DNA of 7,721 bases, from the NCBI GenBank assembly GCA_003646715.1, contig QMLL01000065.1:1-7721 (forward strand), read 5' to 3'. Source of the stretch: Deltaproteobacteria bacterium. GTDB lineage: Bacteria > Desulfobacterota > Syntrophobacteria > B119-G9. The translations under genes and the position numbers were made by a program. Shown piece by piece: positions 1-5,299 of the stretch. How positions within the stretch are numbered: the first letter of the stretch is position 1; the number at the start of each line of letters is the position of its first letter. The notes beneath the pieces are model-generated. The model was not told the DNA's origin and did not search any database. It worked only from the letters and a program-made list of their open reading frames with translations.

Positions 1-109
1 GCTCTTTACTTTTACCATGATTTTTCACCTGTAGATAGTCATGCAAATATAAATTTCATTTGTAAACAAATATATACTATCAAGTAAGTAAGTATAATTC
101 GGTGATCTT
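1..109 (+). promoter_or_regulatory. Promoter and operator-like region of the first operon
   Basis: The first 16 bases are a CTCTTTACTTTTA tract like those after other genes here, so they may be the terminator of a gene to the left. TATA-like boxes lie at about 46-53 and 70-76; the second would place transcription start near 97-100. Two dyads surround it: ATTTGT-AA-ACAAAT at 58-71, and TATACT (73-78) paired with AGTATA (91-96). A three-fold AAGT tandem (82-93) sits inside the second dyad. Symmetric sites between TATA box and start codon are the usual place for archaeal repressor binding, and the first gene encodes an RHH protein, so autoregulation is plausible. Function is inferred. Confidence 0.45.
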
Positions 110-301
110 ATGCCGACAATTCCAATTTTCTTAAAAGAAAAACAATATCAGAGATTGAGAGAATTAGCAAAAATAAGGAACGTGAAGATAGCTTTTCTCG
201 TACGAGAAGCCGTAGATCTCTATCTAAATGCGATTTCTGCAGAAAAAATATTAGGAGGTAATAATCTTGTCCGTCAGGCGCCCCAGAAGAAAGTTCCGTA
301 G
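110..301 (+). CDS. Ribbon-helix-helix (CopG/Arc-type) DNA-binding protein
   Basis: A 63-residue protein with the pattern of an RHH transcription factor. Residues 2-8 form a short beta strand (TIPIFLK), which in this fold pairs with a second subunit and reads the DNA major groove. Helix A covers about 9-22, a turn lies near RNVK, and helix B is about 26-41 with the typical FLVREAVDLYL pattern. The basic tail after residue 48 is probably disordered. The ATG at 110 follows GGTGAT (101-106) by three bases. The 3' end overlaps the next gene by 35 bases, so the two are probably co-translated. It is likely a dimeric repressor of its own operon through the dyads upstream. An antitoxin role paired with the downstream nuclease-like protein is an alternative. 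The fold call is good; the target is inferred. Confidence 0.85.
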   Translation: MPTIPIFLKEKQYQRLRELAKIRNVKIAFLVREAVDLYLNAISAEKILGGNNLVRQAPQKKVP

Positions 302-731
302 AGTTGAGCGAGAGTACGTAGTGGACTACGTGGTAAATAAATTCCCGAATAGAGTAAAAGCATACTTCAATCTGCGTTTAGGAGCTCCACCATCTTGGGT
401 CAAAAAAGCTTATCCGAATATTCCGCAGGGCTATTTTCGGGTATGGCAGAGATACGCTGACGCCGTCGTAGTAACAGAAACTGCAATCTACTTGATTGAG
501 GCGAAAGTACATAACATAAAAGTAGGGCCTGGCTATCTGCTAGAATACAAAAATCTCGTGCCACAGACACCAGAGCTAAGACCGTACCTTGGCAGACCGC
601 TACACCTGCGTCTTGTGATTCCAATTCCAGATCCCTGGGTTATGCAAACATGCGATCAACTTGGCATAGAAGTAGATATTTATCAGCCTGAATGGCTCGT
701 TCCCTTGCTAAAAGAAAAGCACTATATTTAG
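267..731 (+). CDS. PD-(D/E)XK-type nuclease-like protein
   Basis: A 154-residue protein beginning at a TTG with a strong AGGAGGT site (253-259) seven bases upstream, inside the preceding RHH gene. The core motif is visible: Asp65 in RYADAVVV starts one strand, and Glu78-Ala-Lys80 (IEAK) ends the next. This is the D...ExK signature of the PD-(D/E)XK nuclease fold, found in Holliday-junction resolvases, phage nucleases and restriction enzymes. Acidic residues in an N-terminal helix (Glu14, Glu16, Asp20) could complete the metal site. The N-terminus is very basic (RRPRRKFRR), fitting nucleic-acid binding. The C-terminal half holds a hydrophobic strand (LRLVIPIP) and an EVDIYQPEW element. Likely roles are replication or recombination intermediate processing, host DNA degradation, or a toxin restrained by the RHH protein. 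The family is not identified further. Confidence 0.65.
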   Translation: MSVRRPRRKFRRVEREYVVDYVVNKFPNRVKAYFNLRLGAPPSWVKKAYPNIPQGYFRVWQRYADAVVVTETAIYLIEAKVHNIKVGPGYLLEYKNLVPQTPELRPYLGRPLHLRLVIPIPDPWVMQTCDQLGIEVDIYQPEWLVPLLKEKHYI

Positions 732-740
732 GGTGATTAC

Positions 741-1064
741 ATGACTACCCCCGAACTACCCCCGCCTAACTTCGTCAAAATAAATCCAGGCCAATGTAAG
801 ATCCTGATGTTCGACGATATGTGGTATGAGAAAAGGAAGATCCGGGATCCTAAAAGTGGCAAAATAAAAACAGTAACGGCTATGGTACTTCATGTAATCC
901 GCGAGGACGGACTAGAAGTTGACAAGACATTCAGCGTAGTAAGTTATAAAGCAATGCAGACACTCGCGGCATTAGCCCGGAAGGGCTGGCTCTACGCCCG
1001 TAATATCAAGATATGCGTATATGGAGAAGACTTTGCGAGAGAGTATCAAATCGAACTAGTCTAA
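741..1064 (+). CDS. Small beta-rich protein, possibly OB-fold ssDNA-binding
   Basis: A 107-residue protein starting at an ATG three bases after GGGTGAT (731-737) and nine bases after the nuclease stop, so it is the third gene of the operon. Predicted elements are a proline-rich leader (4-10), strands around CKILMFDDMWYEKRK and KTVTAMVLHVIRE, a strand DKTFSVVS, a helix YKAMQTLAALARKG, and C-terminal strands RNIKICVYG and REYQIELV. A roughly five-stranded barrel interrupted by one helix is compatible with an OB fold, and association with a nuclease suggests ssDNA binding during replication or recombination. I do not recognise a specific family; the OB-fold idea rests only on the secondary-structure pattern and length. 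T-tract terminators follow the stop codon. Confidence 0.7.
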   Translation: MTTPELPPPNFVKINPGQCKILMFDDMWYEKRKIRDPKSGKIKTVTAMVLHVIREDGLEVDKTFSVVSYKAMQTLAALARKGWLYARNIKICVYGEDFAREYQIELV

Positions 1065-1349
1065 TAAAAATTCCCTTTTTCGTACTTTTTTTTGGCCTTT
1101 TTTTTGCTTTTTTTTGCTATTTTAAGACGTAAAAATTACGATTTTTTCGATTAGAAAAAGCTCTTTCTTTTGCAGAAAAAGATCTGAAAAAAAGTAGAAA
1201 GAGAACAAAAAAACCCCGCAACCCCCCAACTTTTCAAGCCCGACATGAAATAATTAGGGATCCCCCCAAAACCCCCATCCCACACATAAATTAATGCACG
1301 CGGGGGGGCGGGTTTTATTTTAAGTGTGGTACGGATCTCCCAGGAGATT
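1065..1349. other. Convergent intergenic region with polar C/G runs
   Basis: This is a 285-base gap without a gene, between two converging operons. After the T-tracts it holds an A/T-rich segment with an 8-bp inverted repeat (CTCTTTCT 1161-1168, AGAAAGAG 1196-1203). Next come C runs at 1214-1217, 1222-1227, 1262-1267, 1272-1276 and 1279-1281, and a G7 run at 1302-1308 followed by CGGG. AAAACCCC at 1210-1217 and GGGTTTTATTT at 1310-1320 make the ends roughly inverted, so a minus-strand transcript could fold and end in U7 (complement of 1207-1213). This could serve as the terminator of the minus operon. A compact quadruplex-prone or origin-like function is possible but unproven. Confidence 0.5.
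1071..1148 (+). terminator. T-tract terminator array of the first operon
   Basis: Runs of five to eight T follow the stop codon at 1064: 1076-1080, 1086-1093, 1098-1105 and 1108-1115. They are separated by CGTAC, GGCC and GC, as expected for archaeal transcription termination on U-rich RNA. A short hairpin CGTAA-AAA-TTACG (1128-1140) followed by six T (1142-1147) may be a back-up. The segment TTTTTCGTACTTTTTTT closely resembles the tract at 6131-6148 after the last plus-strand gene. Confidence 0.65.
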
Positions 1350-2315
1350 CTAGCATACCTTGCGGATCTCGCGCGTCCTGAGATTTACCAAATGACACTC
1401 ATCGAGCCATACCCATTCACTTGTGGGGGTCTGCTGGGGTATCTGTTGTGGGGTAGGTGGTGTAGTAATCTCTTGTCTGGTAGGCGTAGATTGTGAAATA
1501 GGCTGAGATTGAATTTCTTGACTACCCCCAATACCCCCCTCCCAACCCACGTTAATAGCATCCTGTAGTATACTGAGACATGACTTATGCAACCAAACGT
1601 AGACAGGATCTTCCTCAATCTCTTCCCCGCACAAAAAGCATCGGGGAAGTACTTTTTGCGGCGCACCCTGCGGAGTGAATGTATAGCCCGTCTGTTCAGG
1701 TTCTACATTCGGTCTTAAGAGTTGTAAAACCCTGGCACGACACATTTCTTCCGTGTACTCATAGACAGAAGCATCCCGAGCTACACTATATTGCTGTTCT
1801 CGATCTTCGAGCTTTGAAATCCAATACGCACAGCCGAGACCGATCTCTTTTCTACGGACCATATCGAGAATTTCTTGAGGGAGCTTCAAGATTTGCAAGT
1901 ATTTCCGGGCAGTGCTCTCGCTGATGTTACATGCTTTTGCTGCCTGGCTTAATGGCATCTTGTGCTCTTGAACAAGTGTCTGCAAAACTTGAGCTTCTCC
2001 GATTGGATCCGAGATCCCTCTTTGGCGATTTAAGATAAGATTTTCTATCAGCAAGTCTTTTTCTGTCCCTTTACGTATTATTGCTGGTACTTGCTTAATG
2101 CCAAGCTTCTTCGCTACCACCAATCGATGTAAACCATCTACAAGAATCAGTTTTCCGTTAATTTCCATTATATAGAGAGGCTGCCTTATGCCTCTTTCTT
2201 TTATGCTTTGTTCTAGCTCTTGCATCGTGTCGCTTGGAACGATAGATGTTACTCTTTCCTCTGGCACGAGAATTTTATCAATATCGACCATCTGGACTTT
2301 TTCGCTCTCACTCAT
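1350..2315 (-). CDS. ParB/Srx-like protein with HTH and C-terminal zinc finger
   Basis: A 321-residue protein in three parts. Residues 8-82 match a ParB N-terminal domain: VDIDKILVPEER, then an IRQPLYI strand, then DGLHRLVVAKKLG (60-72). This is the place of the nucleotide-binding GERR/DGHHR box in the ParB/Srx superfamily, where chromosomal ParB proteins bind and hydrolyse CTP. ENLILNRQRG (91-100) parallels ParB box II. A helix-turn-helix lies at about 118-142 (MPLSQAAKACNISESTARKYL). A finger of Cys226, Cys229, His243 and Cys246 follows, then a Pro/Gln/Thr/Ser-rich linker (267-300) and a short tail ending in Cys. The ATG at 2315 directly follows the upstream stop and has GAGGGAGAG ahead of it; the in-frame GTG at 2330 lacks such a site. 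Likely a DNA-binding segregation or regulatory protein. No ParA is in view. Confidence 0.85.
   Translation of the reverse strand: MSESEKVQMVDIDKILVPEERVTSIVPSDTMQELEQSIKERGIRQPLYIMEINGKLILVDGLHRLVVAKKLGIKQVPAIIRKGTEKDLLIENLILNRQRGISDPIGEAQVLQTLVQEHKMPLSQAAKACNISESTARKYLQILKLPQEILDMVRRKEIGLGCAYWISKLEDREQQYSVARDASVYEYTEEMCRARVLQLLRPNVEPEQTGYTFTPQGAPQKVLPRCFLCGEEIEEDPVYVWLHKSCLSILQDAINVGWEGGIGGSQEIQSQPISQSTPTRQEITTPPTPQQIPQQTPTSEWVWLDECHLVNLRTREIRKVC
1525..1548 (-). other. G-quadruplex motif inside the ParB-like coding strand
   Basis: Read on the minus strand, which is the sense strand of the ParB-like gene, this stretch is GGG-TT-GGG-A-GGGGGG-TATT-GGGGG. That is four G runs with loops of one to four bases and fits the standard intramolecular quadruplex rule. 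It codes for the glycine-rich GWEGGIGG junction after the zinc finger, so it would be present in the mRNA as well as the DNA. Just downstream, in the linker, the opposite strand carries G runs at 1425-1429, 1436-1439 and 1450-1453. A biological role is not shown. Confidence 0.6.
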
Positions 2316-2316
2316 T

Positions 2317-2535
2317 TTACTCTCCCTCACTCAACTTATTTGAGCAATATCCTTTGAAATGAACAAAAAACCTAGTAATCAAATAGTAAAGTTCGACTAG
2401 AAGACAATAGTAGAGCTCAAATCTGCATCCTGAAATCTTCCAGCTGTGATTTAGCACGCCACCATTACCGTACAAGTTTAGCTTATCCTCCGTAATTTCT
2501 ATAAGTATAGTTAGGTTTTTCTCTGATTCACTCAC
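2317..2535 (-). CDS. Small unknown protein with a hydrophobic aromatic segment
   Basis: A 72-residue protein starting at a GTG that overlaps the previous gene's TGA (GTGA, 2535-2532), with GGAGG seven bases upstream, so translation is coupled. It begins MSESEK, the same six residues as the ParB-like protein that follows, suggesting copied or convergent start regions. Residues 8-33 look like strands or a hairpin (LTILIEI, KLNLYGNGG). Residues 41-60 are strongly hydrophobic and aromatic (LYYCLLVELYYLITRFFVHF) but contain Glu48 and Arg55, so they may be an amphipathic or peripheral membrane helix rather than a clear transmembrane span. I do not recognise a family. Its stop is one base before the ParB-like start, so it probably works with that protein. 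Confidence 0.65.
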   Translation of the reverse strand: MSESEKNLTILIEITEDKLNLYGNGGVLNHSWKISGCRFELYYCLLVELYYLITRFFVHFKGYCSNKLSEGE

Positions 2536-2777
2536 GCTAATTCCTCCGTCAAGTCTAGAATTGCAGATTTTAGCTTATCGAGAAAATCACGCTGTATCAA
2601 GAGTATATTGTAGATTTCTTGGAGATGGACCATAACTGCGTTTATTGTCTGCCTGTAGCTTTTAATTAGCGAGAGAAGAAAGTTTCTAGCGTCAATATCT
2701 TTCGTCTTAAGAGCAGGGACTTTACTCTGCTCTATAGTGGGCATATTTTCTGATAATTTCTTCATAGCATCGGACAT
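2532..2777 (-). CDS. Small helical protein, first gene of the ParB-like minus operon
   Basis: An 81-residue protein. The ATG lies four bases after GGTGATG (2788-2782), and a TATA-like TTTTATGCAT (2823-2814) is at a suitable distance for a start near 2793. The chain is mostly alpha-helical: about residues 30-58 (ARNFLLSLIKSYRQTINAV...) and 60-80 have regular Leu/Ile spacing that could form a coiled coil or helical hairpin, as in small oligomerising adaptor proteins. There is no cysteine and no recognisable DNA-binding motif. The gene overlaps the next one by four bases. A partner role for the ParB-like protein at the end of the operon is inferred only from position; I do not recognise the family. 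Confidence 0.7.
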   Translation of the reverse strand: MSDAMKKLSENMPTIEQSKVPALKTKDIDARNFLLSLIKSYRQTINAVMVHLQEIYNILLIQRDFLDKLKSAILDLTEELA

Positions 2778-2931
2778 AAAACATCACCTTCTTCGAAAAA
2801 TAAGTAATTACGTATGCATAAAAGAATTTGCCTTCTGCCCTTTTTTACACATTAAGAAAAAGCTATTCTGAGTATAAAGTTTCGATATATTTTTATACTA
2901 CTTTATTATATATAATAGTGAGGTGTTCCGT
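2778..2931. promoter_or_regulatory. Divergent promoter region between two ParB-like operons
   Basis: For the minus operon, TTTTATGCAT (2823-2814) is a TATA-like box, giving a start near 2793 and a leader that contains the GGTGATG site. For the plus operon, TTTATA at 2892-2897, or GATATAT at 2884-2890, would give a start near 2911-2920, followed at once by GAGGTG (2920-2925) and the ATG at 2932. An 8-bp palindrome GTAATTAC (2804-2811) lies between the minus TATA box and its start. The pyrimidine tract near 2840-2847 has no clear role. Both ParB-like genes could be controlled from here together. Confidence 0.5.
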
Positions 2932-3951
2932 ATGCCAAGCAAAAAGTATAAAGTCTCAAGCCAGCTCGTGGAGATAGATCCACGGGCTGTAGAAGTGCCT
3001 TCTTGGGCGAGGAAAATCGCCCGTGAATATTTAGAAGAGAGTGTAGAATCAAGAGGCGTGATAGTTCCTATAGTTGTAGGGCGCCTCAAACAGGGATCCC
3101 AAACGAGATTCATTCTAATAGACGGACACGGACGTCTACAAATAGCTCTCTCTCAAGGCATAGAGTTAATTCCTGCAAGAATCTTTGATATTAAAGACGA
3201 GCGAGAGGCTTTGTTAATATCAATTGAGCTAGAGAAGACTCGAGAGGAATGGAGCTTAGACTATACGCTAAATGTTATTCAAGAATTAATAAACTCTGGC
3301 TACAAGAAAACCGAGATCTCAAAAATTCTAAAGGTCCCGAGAAATAGAATATACAGGCTACTTTGGATAGCTGAATTTCCTGAACATCTGCAAGAGTACT
3401 TCAAAGATGGTACTTTTCCAATAAGATTAGCAGACGAATTACATAGCATTATAGAGGAGGTAGGAGAAGAGACTTTTATGAAAAAGTTTCTATGGTATCT
3501 CGAGGATTTCGAACCCACAAAAGCAATACGGGCTACAATTGACTCTCTTAAGAAAATAAAAATGTCAGAGCCAGAAATAGAAGAAGTTCTGGAAGAAGAG
3601 GAAGAGAAAATAACTCCAGAAGCCGAAACTGTCCCCGCGGGGACGGAGCAGAAACTAATACCAGCGAGCGAAATAGAAGTTCCAGAGGAAGTCGAAGAAG
3701 TTGAAGTCGTAGAGGAAGAAGAGGAAGAGGAAGTAAAGAGAATTCCGACGAAGACAATTACTGCATACAACAAAATAAATCATGCACTCCTTGCCATCAA
3801 GGATGCAATAAATGATTTAGAAGACGCCTGGCCACTAGTAGTAGAGAAAAAAGAGATACATGATCAAATTGGCCCAATCGTTGTCACGCTTCACGACATC
3901 GAAGATAAATTAGAGAAAATGAAAGAAAAACTAGGAGAGGATCTAGAATGA
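2932..3951 (+). CDS. Second ParB/Srx-like protein with acidic linker
   Basis: A 339-residue protein. Residues 10-86 form a ParB-like N-terminal domain with VEIDPRAVEVP, the VIVPIVVG strand and IDGHGRLQIALSQG (63-76), where the superfamily nucleotide-binding box lies. ELEKTREEW (99-107) is in the box II place. A helix-turn-helix sits at about 125-147 (KKTEISKILKVPRNRIYRLL). A very acidic, Glu-rich linker covers about 213-268, and the last 65 residues are helical (275-339), possibly a dimerisation coiled coil. The ATG at 2932 is six bases after GAGGTG; the in-frame GTG at 2923 overlaps that site and is less likely. It diverges from the other ParB-like gene and lacks its zinc finger. Its linker codons contain a perfect GTCCCCG/CGGGGAC palindrome, a possible binding site for the protein itself. 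Confidence 0.85.
   Translation: MPSKKYKVSSQLVEIDPRAVEVPSWARKIAREYLEESVESRGVIVPIVVGRLKQGSQTRFILIDGHGRLQIALSQGIELIPARIFDIKDEREALLISIELEKTREEWSLDYTLNVIQELINSGYKKTEISKILKVPRNRIYRLLWIAEFPEHLQEYFKDGTFPIRLADELHSIIEEVGEETFMKKFLWYLEDFEPTKAIRATIDSLKKIKMSEPEIEEVLEEEEEKITPEAETVPAGTEQKLIPASEIEVPEEVEEVEVVEEEEEEEVKRIPTKTITAYNKINHALLAIKDAINDLEDAWPLVVEKKEIHDQIGPIVVTLHDIEDKLEKMKEKLGEDLE
3631..3644. repeat. Palindrome copy 1 (GTCCCC-GC-GGGGAC), candidate parS-like site
   Basis: A perfect 14-bp palindrome in AT-rich DNA, coding for VPAGT in the unstructured acidic linker of the second ParB-like protein (residues 234-238). The same core with one base changed (GTCCCC-AC-GGGGAC) is at 6103-6116. Being inside a parB-like gene and in a region with little protein constraint, it is a candidate ParB-binding site. 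This is an inference from symmetry and recurrence. Confidence 0.5.
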
Positions 3952-4145
3952 AGAAAAAGTTGCTTATAGTACTGCCAGAAAAGATCGTAAAAATAATCGA
4001 TAACTTTATCAAAGCAGGCATCTACAGCAGCAGGCAGGACTTCATTCGGGACGCCGTCATAACTGTCTTAAAGCAATTATCTCGAGATCCATTCTTTTAC
4101 AGATACCTAAATCTTGATCAATTAGAGGAGGCTGAAAAAGAGTGA
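3948..4145 (+). CDS. Ribbon-helix-helix protein paired with the ParB-like gene
   Basis: A 65-residue protein whose ATG overlaps the ParB-like stop (ATGA, 3948-3951), so translation is coupled. Residues 3-9 (KKLLIVL) are the beta strand, 10-23 helix A (PEKIVKIIDNFIKA), YSSRQ is the turn, and 30-44 helix B (FIRDAVITVLKQL). This is the CopG/ParD/NikR-type arrangement, and the G-x-YSSRQDFIRDAV run is very characteristic. The tail (45-65) is acidic and may bind a partner. Small RHH proteins next to partition genes often bind centromere or operator DNA (ParG- or Omega-like), so a centromere-binding or repressor role with the ParB-like protein is reasonable. Confidence 0.85.
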   Translation: MKKKLLIVLPEKIVKIIDNFIKAGIYSSRQDFIRDAVITVLKQLSRDPFFYRYLNLDQLEEAEKE

Positions 4146-4375
4146 GTAAAGAAGAGGAATTTAGAAGAAAGGCGCGCAAGGTTATAGAAGAGTACAAAAA
4201 GAAAATAGATGAATTCGCAGAAACTCTCAAGAGAGACCGCTTATTTATCGTTATTCTAGCAATTCCGTATGCGATAGAGACACACTTTCTAGCGGAAGAG
4301 TATAACATTGACCCAGATAGAAGAAGAAAGATAATAGGAGAGATCTTAAATGAAGTCCTCGGGATCAAGGAATGA
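4142..4375 (+). CDS. Small charged helical protein of unknown function
   Basis: A 77-residue protein starting at a GTG that overlaps the previous stop (GTGA, 4142-4145), with GAGGAGG at 4125-4131 as a rather distant ribosome binding site. Residues 1-31 are a highly charged helix (EEEFRRKARKVIEEYKKK) likely to form a coiled coil. A more hydrophobic stretch follows (FIVILAIPYAIETHFLAEEY, 35-54), then a Lys/Arg/Glu-rich C-terminal helix ending GIKE. I do not recognise a family. It is the third gene of a tightly overlapping operon with a ParB-like and an RHH protein, so a structural or regulatory partner role is the best guess. Confidence 0.7.
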   Translation: MSKEEEFRRKARKVIEEYKKKIDEFAETLKRDRLFIVILAIPYAIETHFLAEEYNIDPDRRRKIIGEILNEVLGIKE

Positions 4376-4649
4376 GTGCATTCTCTATCATCTCTATTCT
4401 TTTTTCCCGCCCGGGATCCGCAGAGTTAAGCTAATGTCGATCTACAACAAGTATGAGCGATTTTCGATAATTTTCCTGCATCCCTGCTTCTATCTCTTGT
4501 ATCGCATAATTAACATTTTCCCGCAATGGCGGATAACAAGAAAGCTTAACGTACTGCTTTTTAGAATCTCTAAAAAATTATTTGGGAAAGCCATGACGGT
4601 GATAACACAATGCAAGAAGAAAAGCAAAAGCCAAGCTTTGACATTTTAA
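4350..4649 (+). CDS. Doubtful ORF bridging two operon genes
   Basis: A 99-residue open frame that overlaps the end of the preceding gene by 26 bases and the start of the next by 40 bases, filling a gap of 234 bases. A GGAGAG (4337-4342) lies seven bases before the ATG at 4350; a second in-frame ATG is at 4437. The product is rich in Ile, Phe, Tyr, Arg and Lys, with a hydrophobic stretch around residues 39-56 (IIFLHPCFYLLYRIINIF) that could associate with membrane, four cysteines and a basic tail. Its composition differs from the charged neighbours and no family is recognised. For: position, ribosome binding site and unbroken frame. Against: odd composition and overlap at both ends. Confidence 0.4.
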   Translation: MKSSGSRNECILYHLYSFFPPGIRRVKLMSIYNKYERFSIIFLHPCFYLLYRIINIFPQWRITRKLNVLLFRISKKLFGKAMTVITQCKKKSKSQALTF

Positions 4650-5200
4650 TGGGCGTAGGCGCCCGATATTATCCAACTCCTTCTCATTTTATTAACGAAG
4701 CAAAGCGCTTAGGAGTAAGCAAAAGGATCCCTGGATACCCTCGTTTCTTCAAAACGCTATACAACAAAGTTTGGCTTGTTCATTGGAAAACTCGTGAAAT
4801 CTTTGGATTCTTTATCCCGCAAAGCGTGGAAATAATCGGGGACGCAGAAGAAATAGCAAAAGTCGCAGAAAAAGTCGGGGCAAAAGTCGAAAAAGTGGAT
4901 CCGAAAAAGGCTGCAGCGGAACCAGAAAGAGGCTGCGGAAAACGTCAGGTCGGCGGCGGGTATCTCGTAGCATATTGTTCAGAAGAGCAGAAAGAGCAAA
5001 TTCTCGAGGAAGCCAGGAAGTCTGGCATAGAAATTCAAGAGCTAAGCCTAGCAGGGCCTCTTGTAGTTATTCCAAAAGAGAAACGCATAAAGTACAAAGG
5101 GCCTTTCTTCAGAGGCTACAGATATATAAAAGTGAACCTGAAAGAAAAGAAATACAAAATCATAAAGATAAAAGTAAAGAAGAAGAAAGTCAAGAAATAG
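4610..5200 (+). CDS. Phage-type conserved protein with GVSKRI and CGxRxxGGxY motifs
   Basis: A 196-residue protein. The ATG is six bases after GGTGAT (4598-4603). Residues 15-45 read GVGARYYPTPSHFINEAKRL followed by GVSKRIPG, then a WLVHWKTREIFGFFIP strand pair (55-70). This pattern resembles proteins of unknown function that I recall from phages and archaeal elements, where a (R/K)xY-x-P-x-x-F motif is followed by GVSKRI. Residues 107-123 (ERGCGKRQVGGGYLVAYC) hold CGxRxxGGxY with Cys109 and Cys123, perhaps a metal site. A helix (124-138) and strands follow, then a very basic tail (KIIKIKVKKKKVKK), fitting nucleic-acid binding. Function unknown. It is the last gene of the operon, followed by a T-rich terminator. 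Confidence 0.75.
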   Translation: MQEEKQKPSFDILMGVGARYYPTPSHFINEAKRLGVSKRIPGYPRFFKTLYNKVWLVHWKTREIFGFFIPQSVEIIGDAEEIAKVAEKVGAKVEKVDPKKAAAEPERGCGKRQVGGGYLVAYCSEEQKEQILEEARKSGIEIQELSLAGPLVVIPKEKRIKYKGPFFRGYRYIKVNLKEKKYKIIKIKVKKKKVKK

Positions 5201-5229
5201 CTCTTTCTCTTTACAAAAATTTTTTATTA
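5201..5229 (+). terminator. Pyrimidine/T-rich terminator
   Basis: CTCTTTCTCTTT directly after the stop codon, then ACAAAAATTTTTTATT. The same GCTCTTTCTTTT word occurs at 1160-1171, and a variant opens the window at position 1. It fits archaeal T-tract termination of the 2932-5200 operon. The TTTTTATTA at 5221-5229 may also serve as TATA box for the next operon. Confidence 0.5.
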
Positions 5230-5299
5230 TGAGTACTAGTACTATAATAGTACTAGTATCTTTTCTATCTTTAGAATCTTTAGAAAAAGAGAGAGAGGG
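5219..5299 (+). promoter_or_regulatory. Promoter with a 25-nt operator-like dyad
   Basis: A perfect inverted repeat has 12-base arms TACTAGTACTAT (5234-5245) and ATAGTACTAGTA (5247-5258) around one central A. Within it the half-site GTACTA recurs three times. If TTTTTATTA (5221-5229) is the TATA box, transcription would start near 5250, so a protein on the dyad would block initiation. Downstream, ATCTTTAGA is repeated twice in tandem (5267-5284). An RHH protein encoded in the same operon (5720) or one of the other two is the natural candidate repressor. Confidence 0.55.

Noticed and set aside
1262..1276. GGGGTTTTGGGG on the minus strand as a telomere-like repeat
   Set aside because: It matches a ciliate telomere unit but occurs only once and not at a sequence end, so it is treated as one of several G runs.
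1333..1350. Hairpin ATCTCC-CA-GGAGAT just after the minus ParB-like stop
   Set aside because: A six-pair stem without a following T run; too weak to call a terminator.
1679..1924. Plus-strand ORF of 81 residues inside the first ParB-like gene
   Set aside because: It lies opposite the ParB helix-turn-helix region, has no ribosome binding site and no recognisable composition.
2313..2330. GTG at 2330 as start of the zinc-finger ParB-like protein
   Set aside because: The ATG at 2315 follows the upstream stop by one base and has GAGGGAGAG ahead of it, while the GTG has no such site.
2923..2931. GTG at 2923 as start of the second ParB-like protein
   Set aside because: It overlaps the GAGGTG ribosome binding site that is well spaced for the ATG at 2932.
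3300..3773. Minus-strand ORF of 157 residues with long serine runs
   Set aside because: It is the antisense of the Glu-rich linker (GAA/GAG read backwards as Ser/Leu codons) of the ParB-like gene, which has clear domains, a ribosome binding site and operon context.
4057..4368. Minus-strand ORF of 103 residues
   Set aside because: Antisense to two coupled plus-strand genes, one of them a clear RHH protein; no promoter or ribosome binding site is visible.
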